Assembly (NCBI GenBank): GCA_002339805.1 | Contig: DDKW01000003.1 | Location: 1 to 14,819 of the forward strand | DNA: 14,819 nucleotides | Source of the DNA: Dehalococcoidia bacterium UBA2588 | GTDB taxonomy: Bacteria > Chloroflexota > Dehalococcoidia > Lucifugimonadales > UBA3495 | Direction: 5' to 3' | In this document: piece after piece, positions 6,298 to 13,755 of the stretch | How positions within the stretch are numbered: the first letter of the stretch is position 1 | How the letters are laid out: every line of letters begins with the position of its first letter | Made by a program: the position numbers and the translations under genes | Notes under the pieces: model-generated | Told to the model about the DNA's origin: nothing | What the model saw: the letters and a program-made list of their open reading frames with translations, nothing else | The model's database searches: none

Positions 6298-8112
6298 CTA
6301 ACTATTTGCAGCATCTGGGCTCTGTGGCGTGATTAGGACATTGCCTGAATCACTTGAAACATGAGGTATTGATAACTCTGAGATTGATGGTAAGATATGT
6401 ATTGTACAACTAGGGCCACAGGCAGGGGCAAGATAATCTTCGCCTGATTCAGTGAATACGATATTAATCCCGTGACCTGCAGGAAGTATAGCATCAATTG
6501 CTTGAAATTCCATCATCATTGTAACTTGTTCTGAGGGCAATACTGTTTGAGGTTCATAACCTCCAGCATGGTATCTGATATCCATAGTAGCATGGCCGAG
6601 TCTAATGCCGGTCTCTGAGTCTCTTAACTCTGCGAATATCTGACCACCATCCATCGTCGCTACCGCTTCTAAATGAAGTCTAATTAATCCCGAAATTAAG
6701 ATATCTTCAGTTTCTGAAAGTGCGGAGCATGTTGTAGTAACAGTCTGCCCGCCTCCAACAACTGGGGCTCCCCCACCAGTAAATGCACCCGAGCTAGAAC
6801 AGTCTGATAGCGGTAAATTATACCATTCTATATCTTCAGGGGGCCATGTTTCTACTATACGCCATTGACCATCGTTTCGTTGAACTTGGGCATTCAGATC
6901 GGGTTGAGGGCCGATTCCTTTCAAATAATATTCGTACCATTCAAATAAATCTTGAGCCCAGTCCCAACGAGTCATGTTGTGAATTGCTTCTCCTCCATAT
7001 CCACTATCTTGTGCATTATGTTTTGTCCATTGATCTGGATAATTATGTTCCCATTGTCCGAGTATTCCTCTAATTTCAAAACCTGCATCGATATAATCTT
7101 GATACCAATTTACACCTATAGGTCCTCCGAATACTTGATGCGGGTCAACATTCCAATCCTGTAAACCTTGGACCCAATAAACGCTGCCGTTCCAATTTTC
7201 AAACGCTTTGTCAATGTGACTTCTTTCATCGTAATAATTTGACATGTATGGGTCTAATTCACCGGCCCCATAAGTGACTGGGCCTGCGAATAAACCCTCT
7301 ATTATATCTGGACATACGTTATCTAAATCATCTTCATTGTAATCTACTGTACTAGAAAAATAATTCATATGCATAACTTGACTTCTGGCCTCAGCACTAC
7401 CATTTTTGTACAATAAAGGATGTAGAGCAGTTGTTCCTGAAATTGGTACAATAGTCTTCAAATATTCACTACCCAAGGCCGCGGCTTCCCATTGTGTTGC
7501 TCCTTCGTAGGATTTACCATATAGACCAACGTGACCATTTGACCAATTCTGTGAACCAAGCCATTCTACAGCACTGTGTATACCCAAACCTTCACCTGCG
7601 CCGCGATAATCGAAGCATCCACTGGAAAGTTCAGTTCCAAATACAGCAACCTGGGCAAATGCATACCCATGAGGGACGAAATTTTCGAAAATAAATTCTC
7701 CTCTTCCTGCACTTACAATGTTAGTCGGAGAAGATTCATCTCCTTGGGCACCATATGAATAGTAAGGACTAATGACAGCAATAACTGGAACCTGTTCACC
7801 ATCCAAAGTATTGCTTGGGAGCCAGTATGAAAGATGGACTTCTGATGTTTCGGGACCTGTTTCCCAAATTTCAGAAGTATCCACTTCAATAAAAGCTTCT
7901 TGAACATCAAGTGCATAATGTGGCCCTTGTTCTAATATGTAAGAAAATGTGTGATTGTCTTGCCAGGTAAGTGTATGTCTATCGTAAATCGAAGGATATG
8001 TTACTTTTTCTGATATTTCATCCGTTGTTGAATTATTAGAAAATATACATCCTGACATGTTGACTAATATGAAAATTAATGCGATTGAGAACGCATGTAG
8101 ACGATTAGCCAT
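6298..8112 (-). CDS. Secreted lipoprotein S15/CocE-like serine peptidase or acyl hydrolase
   Basis: This 604-residue protein is predicted to be exported and lipid-anchored: a hydrophobic signal (about 7-18) ends in the lipobox MSGC with Cys22. The alpha/beta-hydrolase domain carries the family's nucleophile motif GLYGKSYEG (Ser201), the acid in GLQDWNVD (Asp319), and a histidine in GQWEHNYP (His356). FGTELSSGCFDYRG (158-171) matches the conserved stretch before the nucleophile in X-Pro dipeptidyl-peptidases and cocaine esterase. After about residue 430 the chain becomes beta-rich with a Gly-rich link (443-456), as expected for the C-terminal jelly-roll domain. Family members release X-Pro dipeptides or cut esters, so the substrate is open. 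A TATA-like box 23 bases before the ATG and no ribosome binding site suggest a leaderless mRNA. With the M28 lipoprotein it points to surface peptide degradation. Confidence 0.88.
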   Translation of the reverse strand: MANRLHAFSIALIFILVNMSGCIFSNNSTTDEISEKVTYPSIYDRHTLTWQDNHTFSYILEQGPHYALDVQEAFIEVDTSEIWETGPETSEVHLSYWLPSNTLDGEQVPVIAVISPYYSYGAQGDESSPTNIVSAGRGEFIFENFVPHGYAFAQVAVFGTELSSGCFDYRGAGEGLGIHSAVEWLGSQNWSNGHVGLYGKSYEGATQWEAAALGSEYLKTIVPISGTTALHPLLYKNGSAEARSQVMHMNYFSSTVDYNEDDLDNVCPDIIEGLFAGPVTYGAGELDPYMSNYYDERSHIDKAFENWNGSVYWVQGLQDWNVDPHQVFGGPIGVNWYQDYIDAGFEIRGILGQWEHNYPDQWTKHNAQDSGYGGEAIHNMTRWDWAQDLFEWYEYYLKGIGPQPDLNAQVQRNDGQWRIVETWPPEDIEWYNLPLSDCSSSGAFTGGGAPVVGGGQTVTTTCSALSETEDILISGLIRLHLEAVATMDGGQIFAELRDSETGIRLGHATMDIRYHAGGYEPQTVLPSEQVTMMMEFQAIDAILPAGHGINIVFTESGEDYLAPACGPSCTIHILPSISELSIPHVSSDSGNVLITPQSPDAANS

Positions 8113-8125
8113 GGTTGTCGGGAGT

Positions 8126-8143
8126 GGTTTTAATATTGTAACC
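8126..8143. promoter_or_regulatory. 18-base near-palindrome in the S15/MFS divergent promoter region
   Basis: GGTT-tt-AATATT-gt-AACC is symmetric at 14 of 18 positions. It lies in the 66-base gap between the divergent S15 peptidase (start 8112) and MFS (start 8179) genes. The AT-rich core is also the best TATA-like box for the S15 gene, about 23 bases from its ATG. A protein bound here could block that promoter and possibly affect the MFS gene. It may also be a chance symmetry of an AT-rich box. Confidence 0.35.
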
Positions 8144-8178
8144 TATGTTTTGAAAAGGGTCTATTTCTCCGTAATGTC

Positions 8179-9705
8179 ATGGGAGAAAATTTGGGTCATG
8201 AAAAAAGGTGGATTATTCTTGGAATAATGAGTCTGAGTCTTGTTATTGTGATGTTGAATAACGTTACTTTGAATGTAGCATTGCCTGAAATGTCCAAAGA
8301 CTTGCAGGCTGACAATAGTGATTTGCAATGGATTGTTGATTCTTACGCTCTAATCTTTGGTGGGACCTTGTTAGTAATGGGCGCATTAGGAGATCGTTTT
8401 GGAAGAAAAAGAGCTTTGCAGTTGGGGCTGATTTTACTTGGTGCCGCTTCAGCGGCAGCCGCATTCTATGCAGATTCCTCAAATGATGTAATTATTGCTA
8501 GGGCTGCAATGGGATTTGGTGCTGCTTTAGTTATGCCTGCAACTCTATCTATTGTGATCGTGGTTTTCCCAAGAGAAGAAAGAGGGAAAGCCATTGGTAT
8601 ATGGACGATGATGGCAGGTATTGGGGCGCCTATCGGACTTCTAGTAGGGGGTTGGGCTGTAGAAAATTATGATTGGCAAATGGTATTTCTGATTAATGTT
8701 CCAATAATATTGCTGGCATTAGTTTTAGGATTGATATATGTTCCAAATTCAAAAGATAGTAAAAAGACTCCTTTGGACCCAATTGGAGCATTATTGTCAG
8801 TATCTGCACTCGGGACTATTTTGTATGCAATTATTGAAGCACCCTCACTGGGTTGGACTAGTCAAGAGATTCTTTTCATTGCTGTGTTAGCAATAATCTT
8901 GGCTTATTTATTTGTAAATTGGGAAAAAAGAGTAGAATACCCGATGTTACCAATTAATTTCTTTAAATTTAAGGGTTTTTCTTTAGGATTAATAGCAATA
9001 ATGTTGGCTTCTTTCGTGATGTTTTCATTCATGTTCACGCAAATGTTACATTTCCAATTAGTAAGAGGGCATACAGCTCTTGAAGCGGCAATTAGATTCC
9101 TTCCACTTCCATTAGGATTAATGCCAGCAGCAGCAAATAGTGATAGGTTGGCTGCTAAATTTGGAAGTAACAATGTTATCTCTACAGGGTTGGTATTAAT
9201 GACGATTGCAATGGCTATATTTACTACCGTTGAAATTAATTCGGAATATAGCAGATTAGCATGTATTTTCTTGTTACTTGGATTTGGTATGGGCTTAACT
9301 CTGGCCCCGGCAACAACTGTAGTAATGGATTCTGTGCCTCCGAATAAAGCAGGAGTAGGTAGCGCCACAAATGATGCAAGTAGAGAAATAGGGGGAGCAT
9401 TAGGTATAGCAATAGGAGGTAGCGTTCTGAACGAATACTATCAAAGAAATATGACTATCCCCGATGGTTTGGAATTGGGAGCTATTCCACTAGAGTCGTT
9501 TCCTGCAGCAATGCAGATCGGTGCGGAGATGTTAGAAAATGGCAATTTGTTGGGAGCAGTTTTGATAGAAAATGCACAACTTGCATTTATGGAAGGCATG
9601 ATCGCTTCGGCAACAGTAATGGGAATAATTGCTATATTGAATGCTATCTTAGTTAAATTATACATGCCTAGAAAAATAATCAATATTTCTACAGAAGAAG
9701 AATGA
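8179..9705 (+). CDS. MFS transporter, DHA2 (14-helix, EmrB/QacA-like) family
   Basis: This 508-residue integral membrane protein has length and motifs of the 14-helix DHA2 drug:proton antiporters. NVTLNVALPEM (28-38) is the helix 1 motif. GDRFGRKRAL (71-80) is the MFS motif A loop between helices 2 and 3. RAAMGFGAALVMPA (108-121) covers helix 4, and GIGAPIGLLVGGW (147-159) with the following DWQMVFLINVPI is the antiporter motif C region. By family, it exports small molecules or toxic compounds in exchange for protons, but the substrate is unknown. The ATG at 8179 has no ribosome binding site, and a weak AT-rich element (about 8147-8155) lies some 28 bases upstream. It diverges from the S15 peptidase gene, and its TGA directly abuts the stop of the convergent RluA gene. 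Confidence 0.92.
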   Translation: MGENLGHEKRWIILGIMSLSLVIVMLNNVTLNVALPEMSKDLQADNSDLQWIVDSYALIFGGTLLVMGALGDRFGRKRALQLGLILLGAASAAAAFYADSSNDVIIARAAMGFGAALVMPATLSIVIVVFPREERGKAIGIWTMMAGIGAPIGLLVGGWAVENYDWQMVFLINVPIILLALVLGLIYVPNSKDSKKTPLDPIGALLSVSALGTILYAIIEAPSLGWTSQEILFIAVLAIILAYLFVNWEKRVEYPMLPINFFKFKGFSLGLIAIMLASFVMFSFMFTQMLHFQLVRGHTALEAAIRFLPLPLGLMPAAANSDRLAAKFGSNNVISTGLVLMTIAMAIFTTVEINSEYSRLACIFLLLGFGMGLTLAPATTVVMDSVPPNKAGVGSATNDASREIGGALGIAIGGSVLNEYYQRNMTIPDGLELGAIPLESFPAAMQIGAEMLENGNLLGAVLIENAQLAFMEGMIASATVMGIIAILNAILVKLYMPRKIINISTEEE

Positions 9706-10602
9706 TTATCCTAAACGTCTTTTTAATTCGGAAATTAGTTGTCTTGGTATTGGACTTTCGACTTTCATTGCCTTTCCATTGGGATGTTTAAACCTGAGAG
9801 ATGTTGCATGTAAACAAAGTCTGTTGATGCTAGCTTTACCGAATCCATGTCTCGTATCCCCTATTACCGGACAGCCTAAGTTTGCCATATGAAGACGGAT
9901 CTGGGCTCGACGCCCTGTATCTATTTTTATTCGGATTAAACTGTGTTCAGGACCCGTGTCTTCTAACCACCAGTTAGTAATTGCTGATTTACCGGCACGA
10001 CGCCCTTCTGGAACAAGTCTCATTCTCTTATCTTTCATTTCCTGAATACGGCCTGTTTCAACACCTGAATTAGTAGGTGGTTTGCGGTGAACTACTGCAT
10101 GATATATTCGTTCAATAGAACGGTCTTTGAATTGTTCTTGTAGCATATCGCGTATTTCTGTTGAACGCGCGAATATCAAACATCCTGATGTTTCTCTATC
10201 CAGCCTATGGACAAGATGGGCTCTAGTCTTCCCATTTTCCCAAGCCCAAGCAAAAACACGAGAAAACATGGTATCTGCTTCGCCTCGATCTGTCGCTACT
10301 GAAAGAAGTCCTGCTGGTTTATTGACTACTATTACTGATTTGTCCGAGTACATAACTTCGGGTTCTGGAATTGTAGTTTTGTATTTACCAGCAGTTTCAT
10401 TACCATCTGATTTTGAAAGTACTGTAATTGTAGTGCCAGGAGAAATTATTGTATTGCCCTTATTCACTTTGATCCCATCTGCTATTACACGTCCGTGATC
10501 GACCATTCTTCGAAGAGAATTCTTTTTTGCATCAGGATGTAATAATGACAGAATATCAATCACGGTTGCTTCTTCTTCGACCGTGATGTTTGGGTCTGAC
10601 AT
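9706..10602 (-). CDS. RluA family RNA pseudouridine synthase
   Basis: This 298-residue enzyme is predicted to change specific uridines in RNA (usually rRNA or tRNA) to pseudouridine. Residues about 5-65 form an S4-like RNA-binding domain (NSLRRMVDHGRVIADG and the turn after it). The catalytic domain spans about 80-298. Its hallmark HRLDRETSG (132-140) contains the catalytic Asp135. Other conserved blocks are VVNKPAGLL (92-100), ERIYHAVVH (164-172), TGRRAQIRLHMANLGCPVIG (229-248) and RLCLHATSLRFKHP (261-274). Length is normal for the family. The target uridine cannot be given. RluA proteins are mainly bacterial and eukaryotic, so in an archaeal setting the gene may have come from a bacterium. 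It diverges from the four-gene membrane cluster. Confidence 0.93.
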   Translation of the reverse strand: MSDPNITVEEEATVIDILSLLHPDAKKNSLRRMVDHGRVIADGIKVNKGNTIISPGTTITVLSKSDGNETAGKYKTTIPEPEVMYSDKSVIVVNKPAGLLSVATDRGEADTMFSRVFAWAWENGKTRAHLVHRLDRETSGCLIFARSTEIRDMLQEQFKDRSIERIYHAVVHRKPPTNSGVETGRIQEMKDKRMRLVPEGRRAGKSAITNWWLEDTGPEHSLIRIKIDTGRRAQIRLHMANLGCPVIGDTRHGFGKASINRLCLHATSLRFKHPNGKAMKVESPIPRQLISELKRRLG

Positions 10603-10659
10603 AGTCTTGGGGCATGGTTCAAGCCATTCAAGTTTCTTAATTCGTTATTGGATATGTAG

Positions 10660-10712
10660 AAAATATCTATATGCCTAACCTTAAAGGGAAGTATAAGAGT
10701 ATATTGATACTT
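10660..10712 (+). promoter_or_regulatory. Promoter region of the four-gene membrane cluster
   Basis: Two AT-rich boxes are possible: AAAATATCTATATG (10660-10673), giving a start near 10695, and GTATAAGA (10691-10698), whose start would fall on or just before the ribosome binding site. AAGTAT (10689-10694), GAGTAT (10697-10702) and the inverted copy ATACTT (10707-10712) could be operator half-sites or a small hairpin. The rest of the 127-base divergent gap (10603-10729) holds only a weak minus-strand AT-rich element near 10632-10640 that may serve the RluA gene. Confidence 0.35.
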
Positions 10713-10729
10713 TGAAAGGAGAATTTATT

Positions 10730-11134
10730 ATGGATGCAAAAACAATATTTCAACCAAAAATATGGTATATTATCTGTGGGGTTGTAGCCCTAATTGGTGG
10801 TATCGAGAATAACATAAACGCCGAGACATGGGCTGAAAGTGCATGGGGTGCAGAGGGGGTTAACGACCAAAGTCTTGCGATGGAGGTCCTCTTTGGCTTA
10901 TTTATGGCAGGCTTCGGTGCAATGGGGTTGGCCTGTGCTTTCGTCTTAAGTGGTTCATCTCAAGCTAAATTTGCTATGGCAAACGGTAGCATAATGATGG
11001 TGTTTTTCTTAGTCATGTTTGTCGTACTTGGCGATACTGGATACGAAATGCCCGGAGTTCTTTGGTTGATTCCTCCATTCCTATTTTTAGGCGGATTAAC
11101 TACAGCGGGATATTTACATAAGGATGGTCAATAA
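10730..11134 (+). CDS. Small four-helix membrane protein, first of four-gene cluster
   Basis: I do not recognise a named family. The 134-residue protein has four predicted helices at about 11-28, 53-73, 83-101 and 109-128, with an acidic and polar loop (29-50) after the first and a short charged tail. Its N-terminus (FQPKIWYII) resembles those of the next two products (LNPKWWLII, LDPQIWLVI), so it may be a distant relative, but the remainder does not align convincingly by eye. The ATG at 10730 is chosen because AAAGGAG (10715-10721) lies 8 bases before it. The in-frame TTG at 10712 would sit before this site. It leads a plus-strand run with one-base gaps, which strongly suggests a single transcript. 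Confidence 0.75.
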   Translation: MDAKTIFQPKIWYIICGVVALIGGIENNINAETWAESAWGAEGVNDQSLAMEVLFGLFMAGFGAMGLACAFVLSGSSQAKFAMANGSIMMVFFLVMFVVLGDTGYEMPGVLWLIPPFLFLGGLTTAGYLHKDGQ

Positions 11135-11135
11135 T

Positions 11136-11513
11136 ATGGACTGGAAAAAAGAAGTTCTAAATCCGAAATGGTGGTTAATAATTACAGCCCTGATACATAC
11201 ATTCGTCGGGGTACTGTTTCCAATGGATCCGGATAACGACAATGAGCTGATGATAAACGGAATATTCCTAATTATCCCTGTTATTATGCTCTATGCAGCA
11301 TTCATGACTGAGGGTCGAGATCGTGCAAGATTGACAGCAGTAGTCGCGGGACCAATTTTTGTGTGGTTCGTTTTATGTATAGCATTGGGGCTTGAGATTA
11401 CATATACAACGGATGCGGTCTCTTGGGAATTTGCTGACAATGTACCTCCCCTCGTCTTCTGGGGCATGACTGCTCTAACAGGCGTACTGGGTTGGAATAT
11501 GGAGAGTGAATAG
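11136..11513 (+). CDS. Small four-helix membrane protein, tandem paralogue A
   Basis: This 125-residue protein has four predicted helices at about 11-29, 38-57, 66-86 and 104-121. Its family is not recognised. It is a clear paralogue of the next gene product: a gap-free hand alignment gives about 47 identical residues of 114. Shared marks include L-x-P-x2-W-L near the start, a His in helix 1 (H21), the acidic loop after GV-x2-P, EG before helix 3, AGPI-x-VWFV in helix 3, a GLE turn, and PPL-x2-WG in helix 4. The ATG at 11136 leaves one base after the previous stop and has GGATGGT upstream. An ATG at 11124 would overlap the previous gene by 11 bases. The function may be sensing, transport or a structural role; nothing in the sequence decides. 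Confidence 0.78.
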   Translation: MDWKKEVLNPKWWLIITALIHTFVGVLFPMDPDNDNELMINGIFLIIPVIMLYAAFMTEGRDRARLTAVVAGPIFVWFVLCIALGLEITYTTDAVSWEFADNVPPLVFWGMTALTGVLGWNMESE

Positions 11514-11514
11514 T

Positions 11515-11880
11515 ATGATCGATACGATCCTAGACCCTCAGATCTGGCTGGTAATCGTCGCACTGATGCACGCCATCATGGGAGTTATCCTCCCCACCGA
11601 CTGGCAGGACGACACGAGCAAACTCGTTAGCGGTTGGTTCCTTCTATCCACAGTCACGATGCTGGGTACGGCATTTTTGCTAGAGGGAGAGGAGATGGCT
11701 AAGATGGCTGTCTTAATCGCTGGCCCTATCTGGGTGTGGTTCGTCATCATATGCGCGCAGGGGCTGGAATACAACTTGGGCAAGAACCAGATCACAATGA
11801 ACTGGAAGGAAAACGCCCCCCCGTTGTTAATTTGGGGAATTTTGGCGTTGAGTGGGCTTTTAGGTTCCGGATGGATTTAA
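11515..11880 (+). CDS. Small four-helix membrane protein, tandem paralogue B (GC-rich mosaic)
   Basis: This 121-residue protein has four predicted helices (about 9-27, 37-56, 64-84, 102-119) and is the close paralogue of the preceding gene product, sharing W-L, H19, AGPI-x-VWFV, GLE and PPL-x2-WG. The ATG at 11515 follows the previous stop by one base and has GGAG with GTGA (11501-11509) before it. Base use is odd. Bases 11521-11820 are about 54% G+C by hand count, against about 43% for the same length of its sister (11161-11280 plus 11281-11460). Ile codons up to I93 are ten ATC and one ATA, while the last three (I106, I109, I121) are all ATT. Most of the gene therefore looks imported from a GC-richer relative, with its last 17 or so codons native. 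Confidence 0.78.
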   Translation: MIDTILDPQIWLVIVALMHAIMGVILPTDWQDDTSKLVSGWFLLSTVTMLGTAFLLEGEEMAKMAVLIAGPIWVWFVIICAQGLEYNLGKNQITMNWKENAPPLLIWGILALSGLLGSGWI

Positions 11881-11898
11881 GATAATTGAGGGTTTATT

Positions 11899-12282
11899 TT
11901 GGACAAAACTGTCCTGACATTGAAGATCTGTGGCTGGTCTAGCATTGCTATGGGCATGGTTTTCTTTCTCATACCTGAATGGTATGCGGAATTAGAAGGT
12001 GCGAATACTGAAAATATTGCTTGGCTAAGAAACCTAGGTGCAGCCTTGGTTGCTGTAAATGGAGTAGGCGCTTTACTAGCTGCTAGAGACCCAGTTGCAG
12101 AACGAAATTTATACGATATTGTGATGCTGGCTTCAGTTCTGGAAACTGTAGCTTTAGGCTGGTCAACAGCGGCATGGGAATTTTCTGCCACCGAGGAGAT
12201 TTTTATTACTGGGCCACTAGTAGTTGCAGCTTTGGTTAGTATTGCATTAATTGCATTCCGTCCTAAATCAATTAAGCGGTAA
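11899..12282 (+). CDS. Small four-helix membrane protein, last of four-gene cluster
   Basis: This 127-residue protein has four predicted helices at about 7-26, 43-62, 72-92 and 101-121 and a basic tail (RPKSIKR). It is not evidently homologous to the three products before it. The pattern of an IPEWYAELEGA loop after helix 1, then LRNLGAALVAVNGVGALLAA, recalls small uncharacterised bacterial and archaeal four-helix families of DoxX or DUF4345 style. That is only a general resemblance. It starts with TTG at 11899, supported by GAGG (11887-11890) about 8 bases before. The 18-base gap to the previous stop suggests it belongs to the same operon. Its stop is two bases from that of the convergent methyltransferase gene. 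Confidence 0.75.
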   Translation: MDKTVLTLKICGWSSIAMGMVFFLIPEWYAELEGANTENIAWLRNLGAALVAVNGVGALLAARDPVAERNLYDIVMLASVLETVALGWSTAAWEFSATEEIFITGPLVVAALVSIALIAFRPKSIKR

Positions 12283-12284
12283 TG

Positions 12285-12899
12285 TTAACCTTTACGACCA
12301 AATATTGCTAAAGTCCCTAAGAAACCTGGCTTGATACCTACACGTCGTGTTTCAACATTGGTGAATCCAGCATCAATCATACCTTGTCTCCATTGTTCTT
12401 CACTCAATGTTGTCATATGTACATTGAGAGATTTTGGCCAATCATGACTCTCTACATTTTCCAAATAATGATCAACACCTGCAATTAAAACTCCTTTTTC
12501 ATTCAACCATTCACCAAAAAAGACTTTCAACATATCTAATGGATCTTTAAGATAATATAAAAATTCCATCGAGTGGATCAAATCAAACTTCTGTGAAGGT
12601 TTCCAGCCCGGAAGTTTCGCTAAATGAAATTCGCCCATACTCTTTTGTTTTGCCTTGTTAATCATTTCAATAGAGCCGTCAATACCGACTACCTTACTAC
12701 AATTATCATTTGATTGTAATTTGCGACATACCCAGCCATTTCCGCAACCAACATCTATCGCTGAAAATGGTTCTTCAAGCATAGGAATGGCGATGTTTAA
12801 CATTTCAGTGACTGAATTAGCGTGACCGCTTTCCATTCCTTCGTCTCTATTTCTAAGAGCCCATTCCGAGAACACTTCTGTCGCATCACGAATTGTCAT
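12285..12899 (-). CDS. Class I SAM-dependent methyltransferase
   Basis: This 204-residue soluble protein has the Rossmann methyltransferase order. Motif I is DVGCGNG (49-55), which binds S-adenosylmethionine. The acidic end of strand 2 is VGIDGS (71-76). Motif IV region is FDLIHSMEFLYYL (105-117), followed by a helix and GVLIAGVDHY. The C-terminal part ends with a DAGFTNVETRRVG strand typical of the UbiE/Methyltransf_11 type. The substrate cannot be told; members act on small molecules, lipids or quinones as well as proteins and RNA. It lies 40 bases after PurQ on the same strand. An AT-rich element (about 12928-12939) could be its own promoter, so it may or may not be cotranscribed with the purine genes. 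Confidence 0.87.
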   Translation of the reverse strand: MTIRDATEVFSEWALRNRDEGMESGHANSVTEMLNIAIPMLEEPFSAIDVGCGNGWVCRKLQSNDNCSKVVGIDGSIEMINKAKQKSMGEFHLAKLPGWKPSQKFDLIHSMEFLYYLKDPLDMLKVFFGEWLNEKGVLIAGVDHYLENVESHDWPKSLNVHMTTLSEEQWRQGMIDAGFTNVETRRVGIKPGFLGTLAIFGRKG

Positions 12900-12939
12900 A
12901 ACAATGCCGATAGATACCTATTGCAAGAAGATTTTTATT

Positions 12940-13755
12940 TTAATTATCAAAATTTTCTATAACATAATTTACAGCGTTTTTGAAAATCTTCATTCCTTCT
13001 CCTTCGCCATGCTCTATGTCTTCTCTAGTCCAAGTTGCGCCCAACCATGTTGAATGATTGGCTTCAGGATGAGGCATTAAACCGAACACTAATCCTGATG
13101 GATCACATACACCTGCAATGTTTCTCCAGCTTTGATTGGGAGAAATTGGATACGGTAATACTTCATCACTTGAAGAGGGATATTCAGTTGACGGGTCTAC
13201 ATATTTCACAACTAGTTGTCCTGCTTCGTTCCAGTTGTCGAGTAGTCTCTTGTCTGCGGTTACGAACTTCCCCTCGCCATGGCGTACAGGCACCCTGATT
13301 CTTGTCAACCCTTTAGTCCAAATACAATGGCTATTAGAGTCGAACTCTAACGTCGCCCAACGATTTTCATAATGCCCTGAATCATTTAATGCTAAAGATG
13401 CTGTTTGAGTTAAACTGACATCATCATCTCCCGGTAATAGCCCCATTTTCACGAGGACTTGAAAGCCATTACATATCCCAATTACTGGTTTGCCAGATTT
13501 GACAAAATTTCTCACTTGTTCTCGTAAGCCAAAACGTAACCTATTACCCATTAATCTGCCACTTCCTAAATGATCACCAAAAGAAAAGCCTCCTGGTACC
13601 GCCATAATATGGTAATCTTCTAAATTTAATTCTCCATTGACTAATCTGTTCACATGTACTCTATCTGCTTTAGCCCCAGCCATTTCGAATACGGCCATTG
13701 TTTCCGTTTCACAATTAATTCCAAAACCGGAAAGAACAGCTACCTTAGGGATCAT
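12940..13755 (-). CDS. purQ: Phosphoribosylformylglycinamidine synthase, glutaminase subunit PurQ
   Basis: This 271-residue class I glutamine amidotransferase frees ammonia from glutamine for FGAM synthase, the fourth step of purine synthesis, acting with PurL. The catalytic triad is visible: Cys95 in GICNGFQ, and His229 with Glu231 in MPHPEA. FGINCETET (11-19), PGGFSFGD (54-61) and VPVRHGEGKF (155-164) are PurQ signatures. It is longer than the roughly 230-residue PurQ of many bacteria and archaea and resembles the longer type that pairs with large PurL proteins. Its ATG overlaps the PurL stop by one base (TAATG), the mark of translational coupling and equal supply of the two subunits. Confidence 0.95.
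   Translation of the reverse strand: MIPKVAVLSGFGINCETETMAVFEMAGAKADRVHVNRLVNGELNLEDYHIMAVPGGFSFGDHLGSGRLMGNRLRFGLREQVRNFVKSGKPVIGICNGFQVLVKMGLLPGDDDVSLTQTASLALNDSGHYENRWATLEFDSNSHCIWTKGLTRIRVPVRHGEGKFVTADKRLLDNWNEAGQLVVKYVDPSTEYPSSSDEVLPYPISPNQSWRNIAGVCDPSGLVFGLMPHPEANHSTWLGATWTREDIEHGEGEGMKIFKNAVNYVIENFDN

Noticed and set aside
8904..9368. 154-codon minus-strand frame inside the MFS gene
   Set aside because: It is antisense to a clearly conserved transporter and has no recognisable motif or promoter.
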